Below are positions 1 to 7,703 of a stretch of DNA of 46,084 nucleotides, piece by piece. Under the pieces are notes generated by a model. That model searched no databases, was not told the DNA's origin, and was given only the letters and a program-made list of their open reading frames with translations. This DNA comes from Blautia faecis (GTDB taxonomy: Bacteria; Bacillota; Clostridia; Lachnospirales; Lachnospiraceae): assembly GCF_020554845.1 (NCBI RefSeq), contig NZ_JAJCIA010000033.1:1-46084 (forward strand), written 5' to 3'. Position 1 is the stretch's first letter, and each line of letters begins with the position of its first letter. The translations under genes were made by a program, and so were the position numbers.

Positions 1-121
1 AAAAGCCGGGGCTAATACTTCAATTATTTTAGGACATTTTCAAAAACGCTTGACACCCAAATTTATCATTTTACAGCGATGCAATATTTATAATTTTAGT
101 GTAAATTTAGACAAATTACTA

Positions 122-150
122 TTGACAAATTTGCAATTATCTTGTATATT
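122..150 (+). promoter_or_regulatory. Promoter of perR
   Basis: A perfect -35 box TTGACA (122-127) is followed after 17 bp by the -10 box TATATT (145-150). It lies 45 bp upstream of the perR start codon and has a PerR-box-like operator just downstream of -10. This is a near-consensus housekeeping promoter read directly from the sequence; its use is inferred. Confidence 0.8.
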
Positions 151-156
151 AATATC

Positions 157-175
157 AGTAACAATTACTATTATC
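157..175 (+). promoter_or_regulatory. PerR-box-like operator in the perR promoter
   Basis: The AT-rich inverted repeat AGTAACAATTACT (157-169) is followed by ATTATC and sits over the predicted transcription start. The rubrerythrin promoter carries the almost identical AGTAATAATTACTATTATT at the same place. Both resemble the TTATAAT-A-ATTATAA consensus of PerR boxes, which suggests that PerR represses its own gene and rubrerythrin. Binding is inferred. Confidence 0.65.
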
Positions 176-194
176 GAGAGAAAGGAGGAATCAG

Positions 195-593
195 ATGGCC
201 ACATTGAAATACAGCCGCCAGAGAGAATCTATTAAGGAGTTTCTTACTGGCAGAACCGACCATCCCACCGCTGATTTTGTTTATGAGAATATGAAGCAGA
301 TTTATCCAAACATCAGCCTTGGAACTGTATACCGAAACCTCTCTCTTCTCGCTGATCTGGGTGAAATACAGAAGCTTTCCAGCTTTGGCGGAGCAGACCG
401 ATTCGATGCCCGCACCGCTCCCCATTGTCACTTTATGTGCACCCGCTGCGGCAGAGTGATGGACGTATTCAGCGAACATATTGATAAAAGTCTTGAGAGT
501 ATTGCAGCTGACTTTAAGGACGGTCAGATTTCCGATTATAAAGCAAGATTTTTCGGAATCTGCAAGGAATGCCTGAAGGAAGAGTCTCACTAA
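195..593 (+). CDS. perR: Peroxide-sensing Fur-family repressor PerR
   Basis: A 132-residue Fur-family metalloregulator. In PerR, H2O2 oxidises histidines at an Fe(II) site and so releases DNA. The N-terminal half is a winged helix (about 1-70). The regulatory metal ligands of PerR are all present with the right spacing: H23, D71, H77, H79 and D90. The aspartate at the last position favours PerR over Fur. Two CxxC pairs (C82/C85 and C123/C126) would hold the structural zinc. The ATG follows an AAAGGAGG ribosome binding site. The next gene is rubrerythrin, an enzyme of peroxide reduction, and both genes carry the same operator in their promoters, so the pair is likely a self-contained peroxide-defence unit. 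Zur or Fur are less likely alternatives given the ligand set. Confidence 0.88.
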   Translation: MATLKYSRQRESIKEFLTGRTDHPTADFVYENMKQIYPNISLGTVYRNLSLLADLGEIQKLSSFGGADRFDARTAPHCHFMCTRCGRVMDVFSEHIDKSLESIAADFKDGQISDYKARFFGICKECLKEESH

Positions 594-725
594 ACAGTTG
601 AATAAAGTTTTCATTTTCTGGTCATATCTATTTTGCAGGGAATTACAGCCGCTCGACAAGCAATGGCCACAGAACCAAACTTTAAGTGAACATTCGATCC
701 TGTTTGAAAAAAATTTTAATAACTC

Positions 726-772
726 TTGACAAGCGGGAAACAATATGTTACTATAAAACAGTAATAATTACT
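726..772 (+). promoter_or_regulatory. Rubrerythrin promoter with PerR-box-like operator
   Basis: The -35 box TTGACA (726-731), a 17-bp spacer and the -10 box TACTAT (749-754) are followed by the inverted repeat AGTAATAATTACT (760-772). The repeat sits at the predicted start site and matches the perR operator at 12 of 13 positions. Peroxide induction through PerR is inferred from this shared element. Confidence 0.72.
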
Positions 773-822
773 ATTATTAAAAATTAAAAATAAATTTTAT
801 ATACGAAAAGGAGAATTTAATT

Positions 823-1368
823 ATGGCTAAATGGGTATGTAGTGTATGTGGTTATGTTCATGAAGGTGACACAGCTCCGGAAGTATGTCCAATCTGCAAG
901 GCTCCGGCTGAGAAATTTACGAAACAGGATGATGAAATGGCATGGGCAGCTGAGCATGTTGTAGGCGTTGCTAAAGGTGTCAGCGAAGACATCCTTGCTG
1001 ATTTAAGAGCAAACTTCGAGGGCGAGTGCTCTGAGGTTGGTATGTATCTTGCTATGGCACGTGTTGCTCACAGAGAAGGATATCCGGAAGTTGGTATGTA
1101 TTATGAGAAGGCTGCTTATGAGGAAGCAGAGCACGCAGCTAAATTCGCTGAGTTATTAGGTGAAGTTGTTACAGACAGCACCAAGAAGAACCTTGAGATG
1201 CGTGTAGCCGCTGAGAACGGTGCAACAGCTGGTAAGACTGATCTTGCGAAACGTGCTAAAGCAGCTAACCTTGACGCAATCCATGATACAGTTCATGAAA
1301 TGGCAAGAGATGAGGCAAGACACGGCAAAGCATTCGCAGGTCTTCTTAAGAGATACTTTGGAGAATAA
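823..1368 (+). CDS. Reverse rubrerythrin (non-haem diiron peroxidase)
   Basis: A 181-residue rubrerythrin with the domain order reversed relative to classical rubrerythrin. A rubredoxin-like [Fe(SCys)4] knuckle comes first (C6, C9, C22, C25), followed by a four-helix ferritin-like diiron domain (about 45-180) with the carboxylate/histidine motifs GECSE, EEAEH and DEARH. Proteins of this type in clostridia reduce H2O2, and sometimes O2, with electrons from reduced rubredoxin or NAD(P)H oxidoreductases, in the cytoplasm. The start has a good GGAG site. Codon usage looks highly biased, as expected for an abundant stress protein. It is monocistronic: its own promoter lies upstream and a terminator lies 38 bp after the stop. 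The PerR-type operator in its promoter links it to perR upstream. Confidence 0.9.
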   Translation: MAKWVCSVCGYVHEGDTAPEVCPICKAPAEKFTKQDDEMAWAAEHVVGVAKGVSEDILADLRANFEGECSEVGMYLAMARVAHREGYPEVGMYYEKAAYEEAEHAAKFAELLGEVVTDSTKKNLEMRVAAENGATAGKTDLAKRAKAANLDAIHDTVHEMARDEARHGKAFAGLLKRYFGE

Positions 1369-1406
1369 TTTTTACCGGGGAATCGCATAAAATAAAGCTT
1401 TTTATA

Positions 1407-1436
1407 AAAGGGAATCACTTTCGTGATTCCCTTTTT
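1407..1436 (+). terminator. Intrinsic terminator of rubrerythrin
   Basis: The stem AAGGGAATCAC / GTGATTCCCTT with loop TTTC is followed by a T run. It is the only obvious structure after rubrerythrin. The A-rich left flank might let it work on the other strand too. Confidence 0.85.
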
Positions 1437-1585
1437 GGGCAGACTTCCGTCATTTTTAATATGTAAATCAGGTGTCCCTAACCCATTTTTCACTCTTAAA
1501 AACTCTCAAAATGTGTCTCTCCCTTTTCGTTTAATTTGTGCGGACCACAGCCCCTCCCAGCATAGCTTTTCTCTCTATTTTTTAC

Positions 1586-2806
1586 TTAATTTTCTGTAAA
1601 TTCATACAACGGCATATTGTTCTCATCATATAAAACAATCATCATAACCGCATTCACCTCGCCGGTTGCACTTTCAAAGCATAATAAATAATAGCCGTCA
1701 CGGTCTAATGATTTCACAATATAACGTTTTTCCTGATTTCCAGATGTAATTGTTCGGATCAGTTTTCCATCTTCGATTCGCCAGCTTCCATTAATCTCAG
1801 GCCAGTTGGGATTTATTTCTTCTCTTGTGCGATAGCTGTCATCTGTTCCAAAGCTTCCAAGCTGTTTTGTATTACCATCTGCGTCATATTCATAAAGGTC
1901 TCCGGCACCAGTGGTTCCGCCAATTGCCCAATTAACAGTATAATACCGGAATCTGCATGGAAAAATGGAGGATAATTCCTCTTCTGTTAAAGTCTCAAAC
2001 TCGTCTGCATGAGCTTTGAAGTAATAAAATCCACTTTCATAGTCATTATCCGCATCTGTATGATTCACATATGCAGCAATAAAATCATCTTTGGGTTTTA
2101 TAACCTTCTCCGCCTGTGCAAGCTCTGCTTCCTGTTTTTTCCTGCTGCTTTCCTGCGCTTCTTCTATTTCATGTTTACTTTTTCTTTCCTTCCTGCCTTC
2201 CTCATCTAACGGCGCACCATATCCGCCTTCATCAATTAGCTCTGCGATATTGCCTGCTTCCAATGCAAAGCTATATTTAGATGAACCAAGATTCAGTACA
2301 CAACGTATATCATTTCCTTCATATAAACATTTCACAATATCTTCTCCTGAAGATCCGCTGACATAAACATTGCCATTGGGTTCCTCACCTAGCAAACCAT
2401 ATTCATATACAGTATTTATACTTCCAACTTTTATTTTCAATTCTTTAGAATCAGAAGAAAAATAAGTAGCAGGGGTATCCTTATACTCTAAAAGTTTAAA
2501 AGATAAATCATAACAATAATCAAATTCATCAAAATTAATATATGCTGTGACAAGCAGATCACTACCGGTTGTTGCCGTGTTGCTAAAGGTTCCGGAAACA
2601 ACCGTACTTATAACAGATTGCCCCGTTGCATCCCCGAAGTCATCTACTACCGCAACTTTTCCCCAGGAGTTATTGTTTCCTTCATCCGTACTGGAATCCT
2701 CTTCTATTTCTGAAACTACCTCTGCATTCTCTTCCCCATAGGAAAGCGTTGGAGACATAAATACACACCCCAATGCCAACGCCAGCGCTAATGTTCTTTT
2801 CTTCAT
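1586..2806 (-). CDS. Secreted protein of unknown function with a charged coiled-coil linker
   Basis: I do not recognise a family. The likely start is the ATG at 2806 (406 residues), because the protein then begins with a clean signal peptide: KKR, a hydrophobic stretch rich in Ala/Leu, then LSYGEE as a signal peptidase I site. An in-frame upstream extension would bury the signal. After the signal comes an acidic, Ser/Asp/Asn-rich linker. A beta-rich domain follows (about 45-195), then a highly charged Lys/Glu/Gln helix likely to form a coiled coil (about 200-245). A second C-terminal domain is rich in Trp/Tyr/Gly (about 250-406). There is no sorting signal, lipobox or repeat. It has no close operon partner; the next gene on this strand ends nearly 320 bp upstream. 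Confidence 0.6.
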   Translation of the reverse strand: MKKRTLALALALGCVFMSPTLSYGEENAEVVSEIEEDSSTDEGNNNSWGKVAVVDDFGDATGQSVISTVVSGTFSNTATTGSDLLVTAYINFDEFDYCYDLSFKLLEYKDTPATYFSSDSKELKIKVGSINTVYEYGLLGEEPNGNVYVSGSSGEDIVKCLYEGNDIRCVLNLGSSKYSFALEAGNIAELIDEGGYGAPLDEEGRKERKSKHEIEEAQESSRKKQEAELAQAEKVIKPKDDFIAAYVNHTDADNDYESGFYYFKAHADEFETLTEEELSSIFPCRFRYYTVNWAIGGTTGAGDLYEYDADGNTKQLGSFGTDDSYRTREEINPNWPEINGSWRIEDGKLIRTITSGNQEKRYIVKSLDRDGYYLLCFESATGEVNAVMMIVLYDENNMPLYEFTEN

Positions 2807-2911
2807 CCTTTGACCCCCATTTTTTGTAATTTTATTTGAGACTGATAAGTTATCATATAATAATAGGAGGAAGGAAAGCAATTACCTGAAAGCATAGTAC
2901 AAGAAGAAATT

Positions 2912-2960
2912 ATTACTGTTCACGACCTTCACAGCAACACGCTTCGCGATGCACAGAAAT
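2912..2960. repeat. Dispersed palindromic sequence (family 2), short copy
   Basis: This gene-free gap contains TTACTGTTCAC and, a little further on, CGCGATGCACAGAAA. Both words recur near 6098-6240 (the second in inverted orientation), and a related pair occurs near 26575-26605. The rest of 2882-3123 shows nothing I can name. Confidence 0.4.
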
Positions 2961-3102
2961 CATACTTTGCAGGATTCTGCTACTGCAGCAGGGAGTCTCG
3001 GCGGCATCTGCCATTGTGCCGTGATATAAAAAGAGTTACAGACCGCAAAATGATTAATCTGTAACCCTAAAACTCTTATTAAAATATTACTTGAACGCTA
3101 TA

Positions 3103-3120
3103 TAAAAAAGCCCTCACAGA
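3103..3120 (-). terminator. Probable terminator of the zinc-ribbon/beta-helix gene
   Basis: On the minus strand, immediately after the stop codon, GCTCT-GTG-AGGGC can form a short stem followed by TTTTTTA. The stem is only five pairs, one of them a G-T wobble, so confidence is moderate. Confidence 0.5.
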
Positions 3121-3123
3121 GCA

Positions 3124-4383
3124 TTACTCCGAAGCAGTCTCAAAATTTGCCTTCGCCGTATCCACCGAATGCTCTGCTTTATTATCAATGTCCACATCAT
3201 TTTCTGAGAAAGTACTTCCCGCGAAATCAAGGACTTCATTCCCAGGTAGATTCTCAATGCAGACCGCCGTTCCATTTCCGGTAAATGTATTATTCAGATA
3301 GTTGGGCGCTGTACCATAAGCCATGCTGCTGTTAAACTTCAGTGCAATTTTATTATTGGTAAAAGTACAGTCCATTGCATTTACCCAGGCTTCATTATTG
3401 GCAATTGCAGCCGTATCCCAACCATTAAAACTGCATTTGGAAAGTAAAGTAAGACAATACGCGTTCACCCCAATTCCAGAATTCCCTTTAAACTGGATTC
3501 CTGACATTTCCGCGTAATTTCCATTCAATCCGCGCAAGCTGACGGTTCCTGTGAAAGTAGTCACGTCATCTCCGTCTGAGCTGCCATAAATTCCCCACAC
3601 ATGATTTCCAAAAACAATATCACCATCATAAGTTACTGCCGGAAGATGAAGGTAAACCGGAATTTCCGATGACACCTCTTCCTCAATGGAAGCCAGCAAT
3701 GCATTCAGTTCCTCTGTGGTCTCCATAGGCGTATCCTCTGAAAAATAGGTAACTGCTGCCTGCTTTTCAATGGTAAGCCGTGTGCTAAGAGAAATCGTAT
3801 CTCCGTTTTTCATCGTCAGATTCCACAAGATATCGTTAGTACCGCTGTCTGAGGTATAAATAATATCAGAAACATATGCTGCATTTGGAAAACTCTCGTT
3901 ATGAACCGGTTCTACATAATCTACCTTCCGGGAATTTTCTCCAGGTTTTGTATCCACCTTACAGGAAACTACCTTTTCTGTAAATTCTTCCCACGCCAGT
4001 TCTCCAGTCTCCTGATCCAGAACATACAGCTGACATGGAAGGGCACTCTCCATTCCCTGTGCCAATGTATCAGTACGTTCACCCTGGGCATGTCCTGTTA
4101 CTCCATCATCTTCGGAAAAATTCAACAGCAGTTTATAAGATTTTCCTTTGTCTTTATAAACCACCTGCGCCCCTCCCTCATAGGACTTCGGACGGTGATG
4201 CAGGGAAAAAGCTGCTCCAACAGCTGCCAGAAGCACTACCACAGCAGCTGCTCCAAAAGCCGCCTTTCTCCATCGTTTCGGTGCTTTTATCTCCTGTTTT
4301 TCCTTCTGGACTGCTGTACAGTGAGGACAAAAAGAAGCGTTGTCCGAAAGAGGCTGTCCGCATTTTATACATTTTTTACTCAT
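3124..4383 (-). CDS. Zinc-ribbon, single-pass membrane protein with extracellular beta-helix
   Basis: A 419-residue protein with a readable layout and unknown function. An N-terminal zinc ribbon lies in the cytoplasm (CIKC at 5-8, CPHC at 19-22). A basic linker leads into one membrane helix (about 41-62, AAAVVVLLAAVGAAF). An extracytoplasmic domain follows (about 70-240), and the C-terminal part (about 245-415) has the short Asn/Gly-rich strands of a right-handed parallel beta-helix (motifs such as FNGWDTAAI, FTNNKIAL, FTGNGTAV). Zinc-ribbon plus one TM plus an outside domain is a common clostridial surface-protein plan. The gene lies downstream of the Ser/Thr kinase on the same strand, separated by a 166-bp hairpin element, so it could be a client of that kinase. 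That link is inference from position. Confidence 0.65.
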   Translation of the reverse strand: MSKKCIKCGQPLSDNASFCPHCTAVQKEKQEIKAPKRWRKAAFGAAAVVVLLAAVGAAFSLHHRPKSYEGGAQVVYKDKGKSYKLLLNFSEDDGVTGHAQGERTDTLAQGMESALPCQLYVLDQETGELAWEEFTEKVVSCKVDTKPGENSRKVDYVEPVHNESFPNAAYVSDIIYTSDSGTNDILWNLTMKNGDTISLSTRLTIEKQAAVTYFSEDTPMETTEELNALLASIEEEVSSEIPVYLHLPAVTYDGDIVFGNHVWGIYGSSDGDDVTTFTGTVSLRGLNGNYAEMSGIQFKGNSGIGVNAYCLTLLSKCSFNGWDTAAIANNEAWVNAMDCTFTNNKIALKFNSSMAYGTAPNYLNNTFTGNGTAVCIENLPGNEVLDFAGSTFSENDVDIDNKAEHSVDTAKANFETASE

Positions 4384-4428
4384 ATTTTTCTCCTATTACG
4401 ATATATTTATGGTTAACATACCTTACAG

Positions 4429-4594
4429 CTAGAGCGTGTTTGAAAAAGGCTTTCTGCAAAATGTGCGTCACAATTTGTGGGAGATTTCGCTCGGATGAGG
4501 GCGCCGTAGCGGGCTACGGCAACCGAATTCGGGTGAAATCTCCCGCAAAGTGGGGCGTGCAGATTGCGGGAATGATTTTTCAAACACACTCTAG
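4429..4594. repeat. MITE-like long-hairpin element, full-length copy 1
   Basis: A 166-bp imperfect palindrome bounded by 19-bp terminal inverted repeats, CTAGAGCGTGTTTGAAAAA at the left and the same with one mismatch at the right. It contains a nested inner stem (GGGAGATTTC / GAAATCTCCC) and a GCCGTAGC-GG-GCTACGGC hairpin at the centre. It has no coding capacity. A second 166-bp copy is at 17730-17895, and shortened relatives lie at 37921-38011 and 43694-43780. No convincing target-site duplication is visible beyond the terminal CTAG. Confidence 0.85.
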
Positions 4595-4662
4595 TAAGTA
4601 ATTATCCATCTTGTATTATAAATTTACAGGCTTTTTTCCAGAGACCATAAGCTTTTTATGCT

Positions 4663-5367
4663 TTACAAAACCTCCATCAGATGAAGGATATTCTTGTATC
4701 TTTTCTCCGGATTTACCATGGTACAACGCTGGACGATCCTGCCCATTCTTCCGCTGGCAAGCTTCCTGGAGGGATGTTCCCCAGTCAGCATAATGTTCAG
4801 CAGAACTCCCAGTGCATAAATATCCGCACGCCCATCAGACTGGGAGAGCCCATACTGTTCCGGTGCTGCAAAGCCTGTGGTTCCAAGAATCTGTGTATCT
4901 TCTCTGTTTTCATTTTTATAAATTCTGGAAGCATCAAAATCGATAAGAACCGCTTCGGTTCCACGTATGATCACATTATCTGGCTTTACATCTCTATGTA
5001 CAACTCCCAGGGAATGAAGCACCCACAAAGCCATGCACAGCTGGCGGGTGATCTGCTTTGCCTGTGCCGCTGTCAAAAGTCCGCCCTGTAAAATCTCCCC
5101 CAGCGTATCACCTTGCACATATTCTTCCAGAAGAGCTGTTTTTCCCTCCTTTTCCCCCACCTCCATGATCTGGGGCAGATTGGGACAGGATACCGTAAGA
5201 AGCTTCCGGTACACTTCACTGCTGCCGGAAAAATGTCTGAAAATATAGCGGTTTCCGCTTGCCCTGTGGCGTATCAAGGTTACTTCGCCCCGCTCGCTTT
5301 TTTTGATCAATGTGACCCTGTCATATTCGTCACAAACTGCGCCTAAAAGACTGTCATAAATTTCCAT
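4663..5367 (-). CDS. Minimal Hanks-type Ser/Thr protein kinase without membrane anchor
   Basis: A 234-residue kinase domain with nothing attached. Visible motifs are the catalytic loop HRDVKPDN (Asp at about 126), the Mg-binding DFDAS in place of DFG (about 143), GTTGFAAPEQYG as the activation-segment end, and DIYALGVLL. The P-loop is degenerate (KKSERGEV), and the residue at the VAIK lysine position appears to be Arg44 (YIFRHF), so nucleotide binding may be atypical. I chose the ATG at 5367 because an AAGGAG site lies just upstream; a TTG 18 bp earlier would overlap that site. There are no PASTA repeats or membrane helix, unlike PrkC/Stk kinases. It is divergent from the XRE regulator at 5599 and upstream of the zinc-ribbon membrane protein. 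Confidence 0.85.
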   Translation of the reverse strand: MEIYDSLLGAVCDEYDRVTLIKKSERGEVTLIRHRASGNRYIFRHFSGSSEVYRKLLTVSCPNLPQIMEVGEKEGKTALLEEYVQGDTLGEILQGGLLTAAQAKQITRQLCMALWVLHSLGVVHRDVKPDNVIIRGTEAVLIDFDASRIYKNENREDTQILGTTGFAAPEQYGLSQSDGRADIYALGVLLNIMLTGEHPSRKLASGRMGRIVQRCTMVNPEKRYKNILHLMEVL

Positions 5368-5385
5368 ATTTCTCCTTATCACCAA

Positions 5386-5598
5386 CTATCATTCCCCAAA
5401 TGGACATATCACCTGCACGCTATGAGAATCAGCTGTTCCTCGCCAATGGCACTCCCACAGCTATGGAACACTGCCAGAGGGTAACAACCACTATGCTGAC
5501 TGCATATTGTTTTTCAGAATTTTTTATAGTATAGTTTTATTTGATTGTATTGTTAAAATTATTTTAACTTATTGACAAATTATTGTAAAGGCGCGAAT
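5386..5598. other. Intergenic region between kinase and XRE regulator
   Basis: The 212-bp gap separates two divergently transcribed genes. It contains a 44-codon open frame at 5400-5531 with no ribosome binding site. It then becomes very AT-rich, with a TTGACA at 5574-5579 too close to the XRE start codon to be its -35 box. I could not place a convincing promoter in either direction. Confidence 0.35.
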
Positions 5599-6024
5599 AT
5601 GAAAAAGAAAAATACAGATGGTTTACAGCAGGAGCTTATGGATTCCCCGGATCTGAGCCAGTTTCTGTCCCAGAACCAGGAGCAATTTGAAAATAAGAGT
5701 GTGGCAGAATTATTAAACCGTCTGTTCGAGAAGAAACATATCTCTAAGGCAGCGCTTGCCAAACAGGCCGGTATGAGCGAAATATATCTCCATCAGATTT
5801 TCGCAGGCCGCCGTAATCCATCGCGGAATCGTCTGCTGTGCCTGTGTTATGGGCTTGAAGCGACGGTTGACGAAACCCAGGAACTGCTGAAGCTTTGTGG
5901 AATGGCACAGCTTTATCCGAAATTAAAAAGAGATGCCATTATTTATTATGGACTGCTTCATAGGCTTAAGTTGTTTGAAATTAATGATAAACTTTTTGAG
6001 GAGAATGAAGAGACGTTGTTTTAA
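5599..6024 (+). CDS. XRE/Cro-type helix-turn-helix regulator next to a kinase
   Basis: A 141-residue protein starting at the ATG at 5599; an upstream in-frame ATG at 5572 is also possible but lacks a ribosome binding site. The region around residues 40-95 reads as an XRE helix-turn-helix (ISKAALAKQAGMSEIYLHQI, then GRRNPSR). The C-terminal part (about 95-141) is a conserved-looking tail, LYPKLKRDAIIYYGL, ending in NDKLFEENEETLF. No ligand-binding domain is visible. It is divergent from the small Ser/Thr kinase, and a phosphorylation link between the two is a reasonable hypothesis. The tail holds Tyr and Thr residues but no proven site. The role is unknown. Confidence 0.7.
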   Translation: MKKKNTDGLQQELMDSPDLSQFLSQNQEQFENKSVAELLNRLFEKKHISKAALAKQAGMSEIYLHQIFAGRRNPSRNRLLCLCYGLEATVDETQELLKLCGMAQLYPKLKRDAIIYYGLLHRLKLFEINDKLFEENEETLF

Positions 6025-6081
6025 TTCTCTTCACCCAACGCCTAATGATACAAAACTTAGATTCTACATGTTACAAAGCAC

Positions 6082-6275
6082 GTTGTTGTGCACAGGTTAC
6101 TGTTCACTGGTAACATTCCGCGAGGTGTTTTTCGTGAACAAAGTTCACAGAAAACCCGAGAATTAAGTTTGCGCAGCAAACGCTACTTCTTGTGCTTGTC
6201 ACAAGAAGGTTCGTCTTTCTGTGCATCGCGGAGCGGTTACTGGTCACAGAGTGAGCAGTAACGTGCACAGCAGAA
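6082..6275. repeat. Cluster of nested palindromes (family 2)
   Basis: The region after the XRE gene holds several short inverted repeats: GTTAC-tgttcactg-GTAAC, TTCGTGAAC/GTTCACAGAAA, and GTTACTG...CAGTAAC (about 6236-6262). It also has repeated GTGCACAG/CTGTGCAT words. It shares CGCGATGCACAGAAA (inverted) and TTACTGTTCAC with 2912-2960. No open frame or promoter is convincing here. It may be a degraded composite of small repeats or a structured RNA; I cannot tell which. Confidence 0.45.
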
Positions 6276-6301
6276 GTTGTTATTTGATTTATAATTTCTT
6301 C

Positions 6302-6330
6302 TTGCCACCACTTTTATAATGTGCTATTAT
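6302..6330 (+). promoter_or_regulatory. Promoter of the Na+/H+ antiporter gene
   Basis: The -35 box TTGCCA (6302-6307), a 17-bp spacer and the -10 box TATTAT (6325-6330) lie about 130 bp upstream of the start codon. This leaves a long structured leader. Confidence 0.6.
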
Positions 6331-6387
6331 ACCACCAGAAACAAATGGGAATGAATGTCTCCCCGGGATCATCCCGAACCGCTTATT

Positions 6388-6434
6388 AAGCTGATGACTT
6401 CTGTGATAACAATTGTCGCAGGAAGCATCAGCTT
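6388..6434 (+). promoter_or_regulatory. Structured 5' leader hairpin upstream of the antiporter
   Basis: AAGCTGATG-a-CTTCTG on the left pairs with CAGGAAG-CATCAGCTT on the right, around a loop containing GATAACAATTGT, and is followed by TTTT. A smaller CGGGATCATCCCG hairpin precedes it (about 6364-6376). The structure ends 12 nt before the AGGAGG site. It could be a weak attenuator or an ion-responsive leader. I cannot match it to a known riboswitch class by eye. Confidence 0.45.
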
Positions 6435-6463
6435 TTCTGCGTAAAAAGGAGGAATTTATAACA

Positions 6464-7687
6464 ATGTTAACATCTCTGGCTTTTATTTTTCTTGTGGGAC
6501 TTTCCCTGGCTGCTATTTGCCAGATACTGAAACTACCGCGTATTATCGGTATGCTGATCACCGGTATTTTACTGGGACCTTATGTGCTGAACGTATTGGA
6601 TCCGTCGATTCTGTCCATCTCATCGGAGCTGCGGCAGATCGCGTTGATCATTATCCTGCTGAAAGCGGGACTTTCCCTGAATCTTGCCGATCTGAAGAAA
6701 GTGGGACGTCCTGCCATCATGATGGCCTGCATTCCTGCAACTTTCGAAATCCTGGCTTACTTTTTGCTGGCACCGTATTTTCTGGGAATTACCAGACTGG
6801 AAGCGGCTGTGATGGGCGCTGTAATGGGTGCGGTATCCCCGGCTGTAGTTGTCCCAAGAATGGTACAGTTGATGGATGAAAAATACGGCACAGCCAAAAG
6901 CATTCCCCAGATGATCCTGGCAGGCGCTTCCTGTGATGATATTTATGTGATCGTGCTGTTTTCCACATTTTCTACTATGGCACAGGGCGGCAGCGCACAT
7001 TTGAAAGATTTTATCAACATTCCGGTTTCCATTATCCTGGGTATTGCACTTGGAAGTGTGGCTGGTTATCTTCTTTCCTTGTTTTTCGAAACTGCTTATG
7101 CGCACAGTCATATGGTGCGAAACAGCATGAAAGTGATCGTAGTAATGGGCGTGGCTTTCCTGCTTATGTCCATTGAGACATGGCTGAAGCCTGTGGTTTC
7201 CGTCTCCGGACTTCTGGCTGTGATAAGCATGGCTTGTGTTTTGAAGCTAAAATGCACCGCCTCCGTTTCTGCCCGCCTTTCCCAGAAATTCGGGAAACTA
7301 TGGCTGGCTGCTGAAGTCCTGCTTTTTGTACTTGTAGGTGCTTCTGTAGATATCCGCTATACCTTAAAAGCCGGTCCTGCTGCCCTGGCCATGATCTTTG
7401 CAGCACTTCTGATCCGTACCCTGGGCGTTTCTCTTTGTGTTACCGGAACAAACCTAACATGGCGGGAAAGACTGTTCTGTTCCATTGCCTACCTTCCGAA
7501 AGCAACCGTACAGGCAGCGATTGGGTCTGTTCCAATGGCTATGGGACTTTCCTGCGGGCAGATCGTGCTTTCTGTGGCTGTACTGGGAATTCTGATCACT
7601 GCACCACTTGGAGCAATCGGGATGGATTGCAGTTATAAGAAGCTGCTTTCCAGGGAAATCGATAAAAGCCAGATATTCTCTAGCTAA
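6464..7687 (+). CDS. CPA2-family Na+/H+ (cation:proton) antiporter
   Basis: A 407-residue integral membrane protein with about 12-13 hydrophobic helices over its whole length and no cytoplasmic RCK/TrkA tail. The fold matches the monovalent cation:proton antiporter-2 family. The motif GASCDDIYVIVLF (about 155-170) carries two adjacent aspartates at the position of the ion-binding pair of NapA-type electrogenic exchangers. The ATG at 6464 follows AGGAGG with an 11-nt spacing; an in-frame upstream start at 6413 would add a non-conserved, polar tail and lacks a site. It stands alone between its own promoter and terminator. The expected role is extruding Na+ (or K+) in exchange for protons for pH and salt control. 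The leader RNA upstream suggests post-initiation regulation. Confidence 0.82.
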   Translation: MLTSLAFIFLVGLSLAAICQILKLPRIIGMLITGILLGPYVLNVLDPSILSISSELRQIALIIILLKAGLSLNLADLKKVGRPAIMMACIPATFEILAYFLLAPYFLGITRLEAAVMGAVMGAVSPAVVVPRMVQLMDEKYGTAKSIPQMILAGASCDDIYVIVLFSTFSTMAQGGSAHLKDFINIPVSIILGIALGSVAGYLLSLFFETAYAHSHMVRNSMKVIVVMGVAFLLMSIETWLKPVVSVSGLLAVISMACVLKLKCTASVSARLSQKFGKLWLAAEVLLFVLVGASVDIRYTLKAGPAALAMIFAALLIRTLGVSLCVTGTNLTWRERLFCSIAYLPKATVQAAIGSVPMAMGLSCGQIVLSVAVLGILITAPLGAIGMDCSYKKLLSREIDKSQIFSS

Positions 7688-7703
7688 CATATAACGATAC
7701 AGG

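Noticed and set aside
171..743. A 190-codon frame opposite perR
   Set aside because: Antisense shadow of a well-supported gene, no ribosome binding site or recognisable domain.
4429..4594. The 166-bp element as a structured regulatory RNA of the adjacent gene only
   Set aside because: Copies occur beside unrelated genes and in both orientations, so a dispersed element fits better; a secondary regulatory role is not excluded.
5400..5531. A 44-codon open frame between kinase and regulator
   Set aside because: No ribosome binding site, and low similarity to anything I recognise; probably a chance frame.
6620..7111. A 163-codon frame opposite the antiporter gene
   Set aside because: Antisense shadow; Cys/His-rich composition is what the complement of a membrane protein gives.
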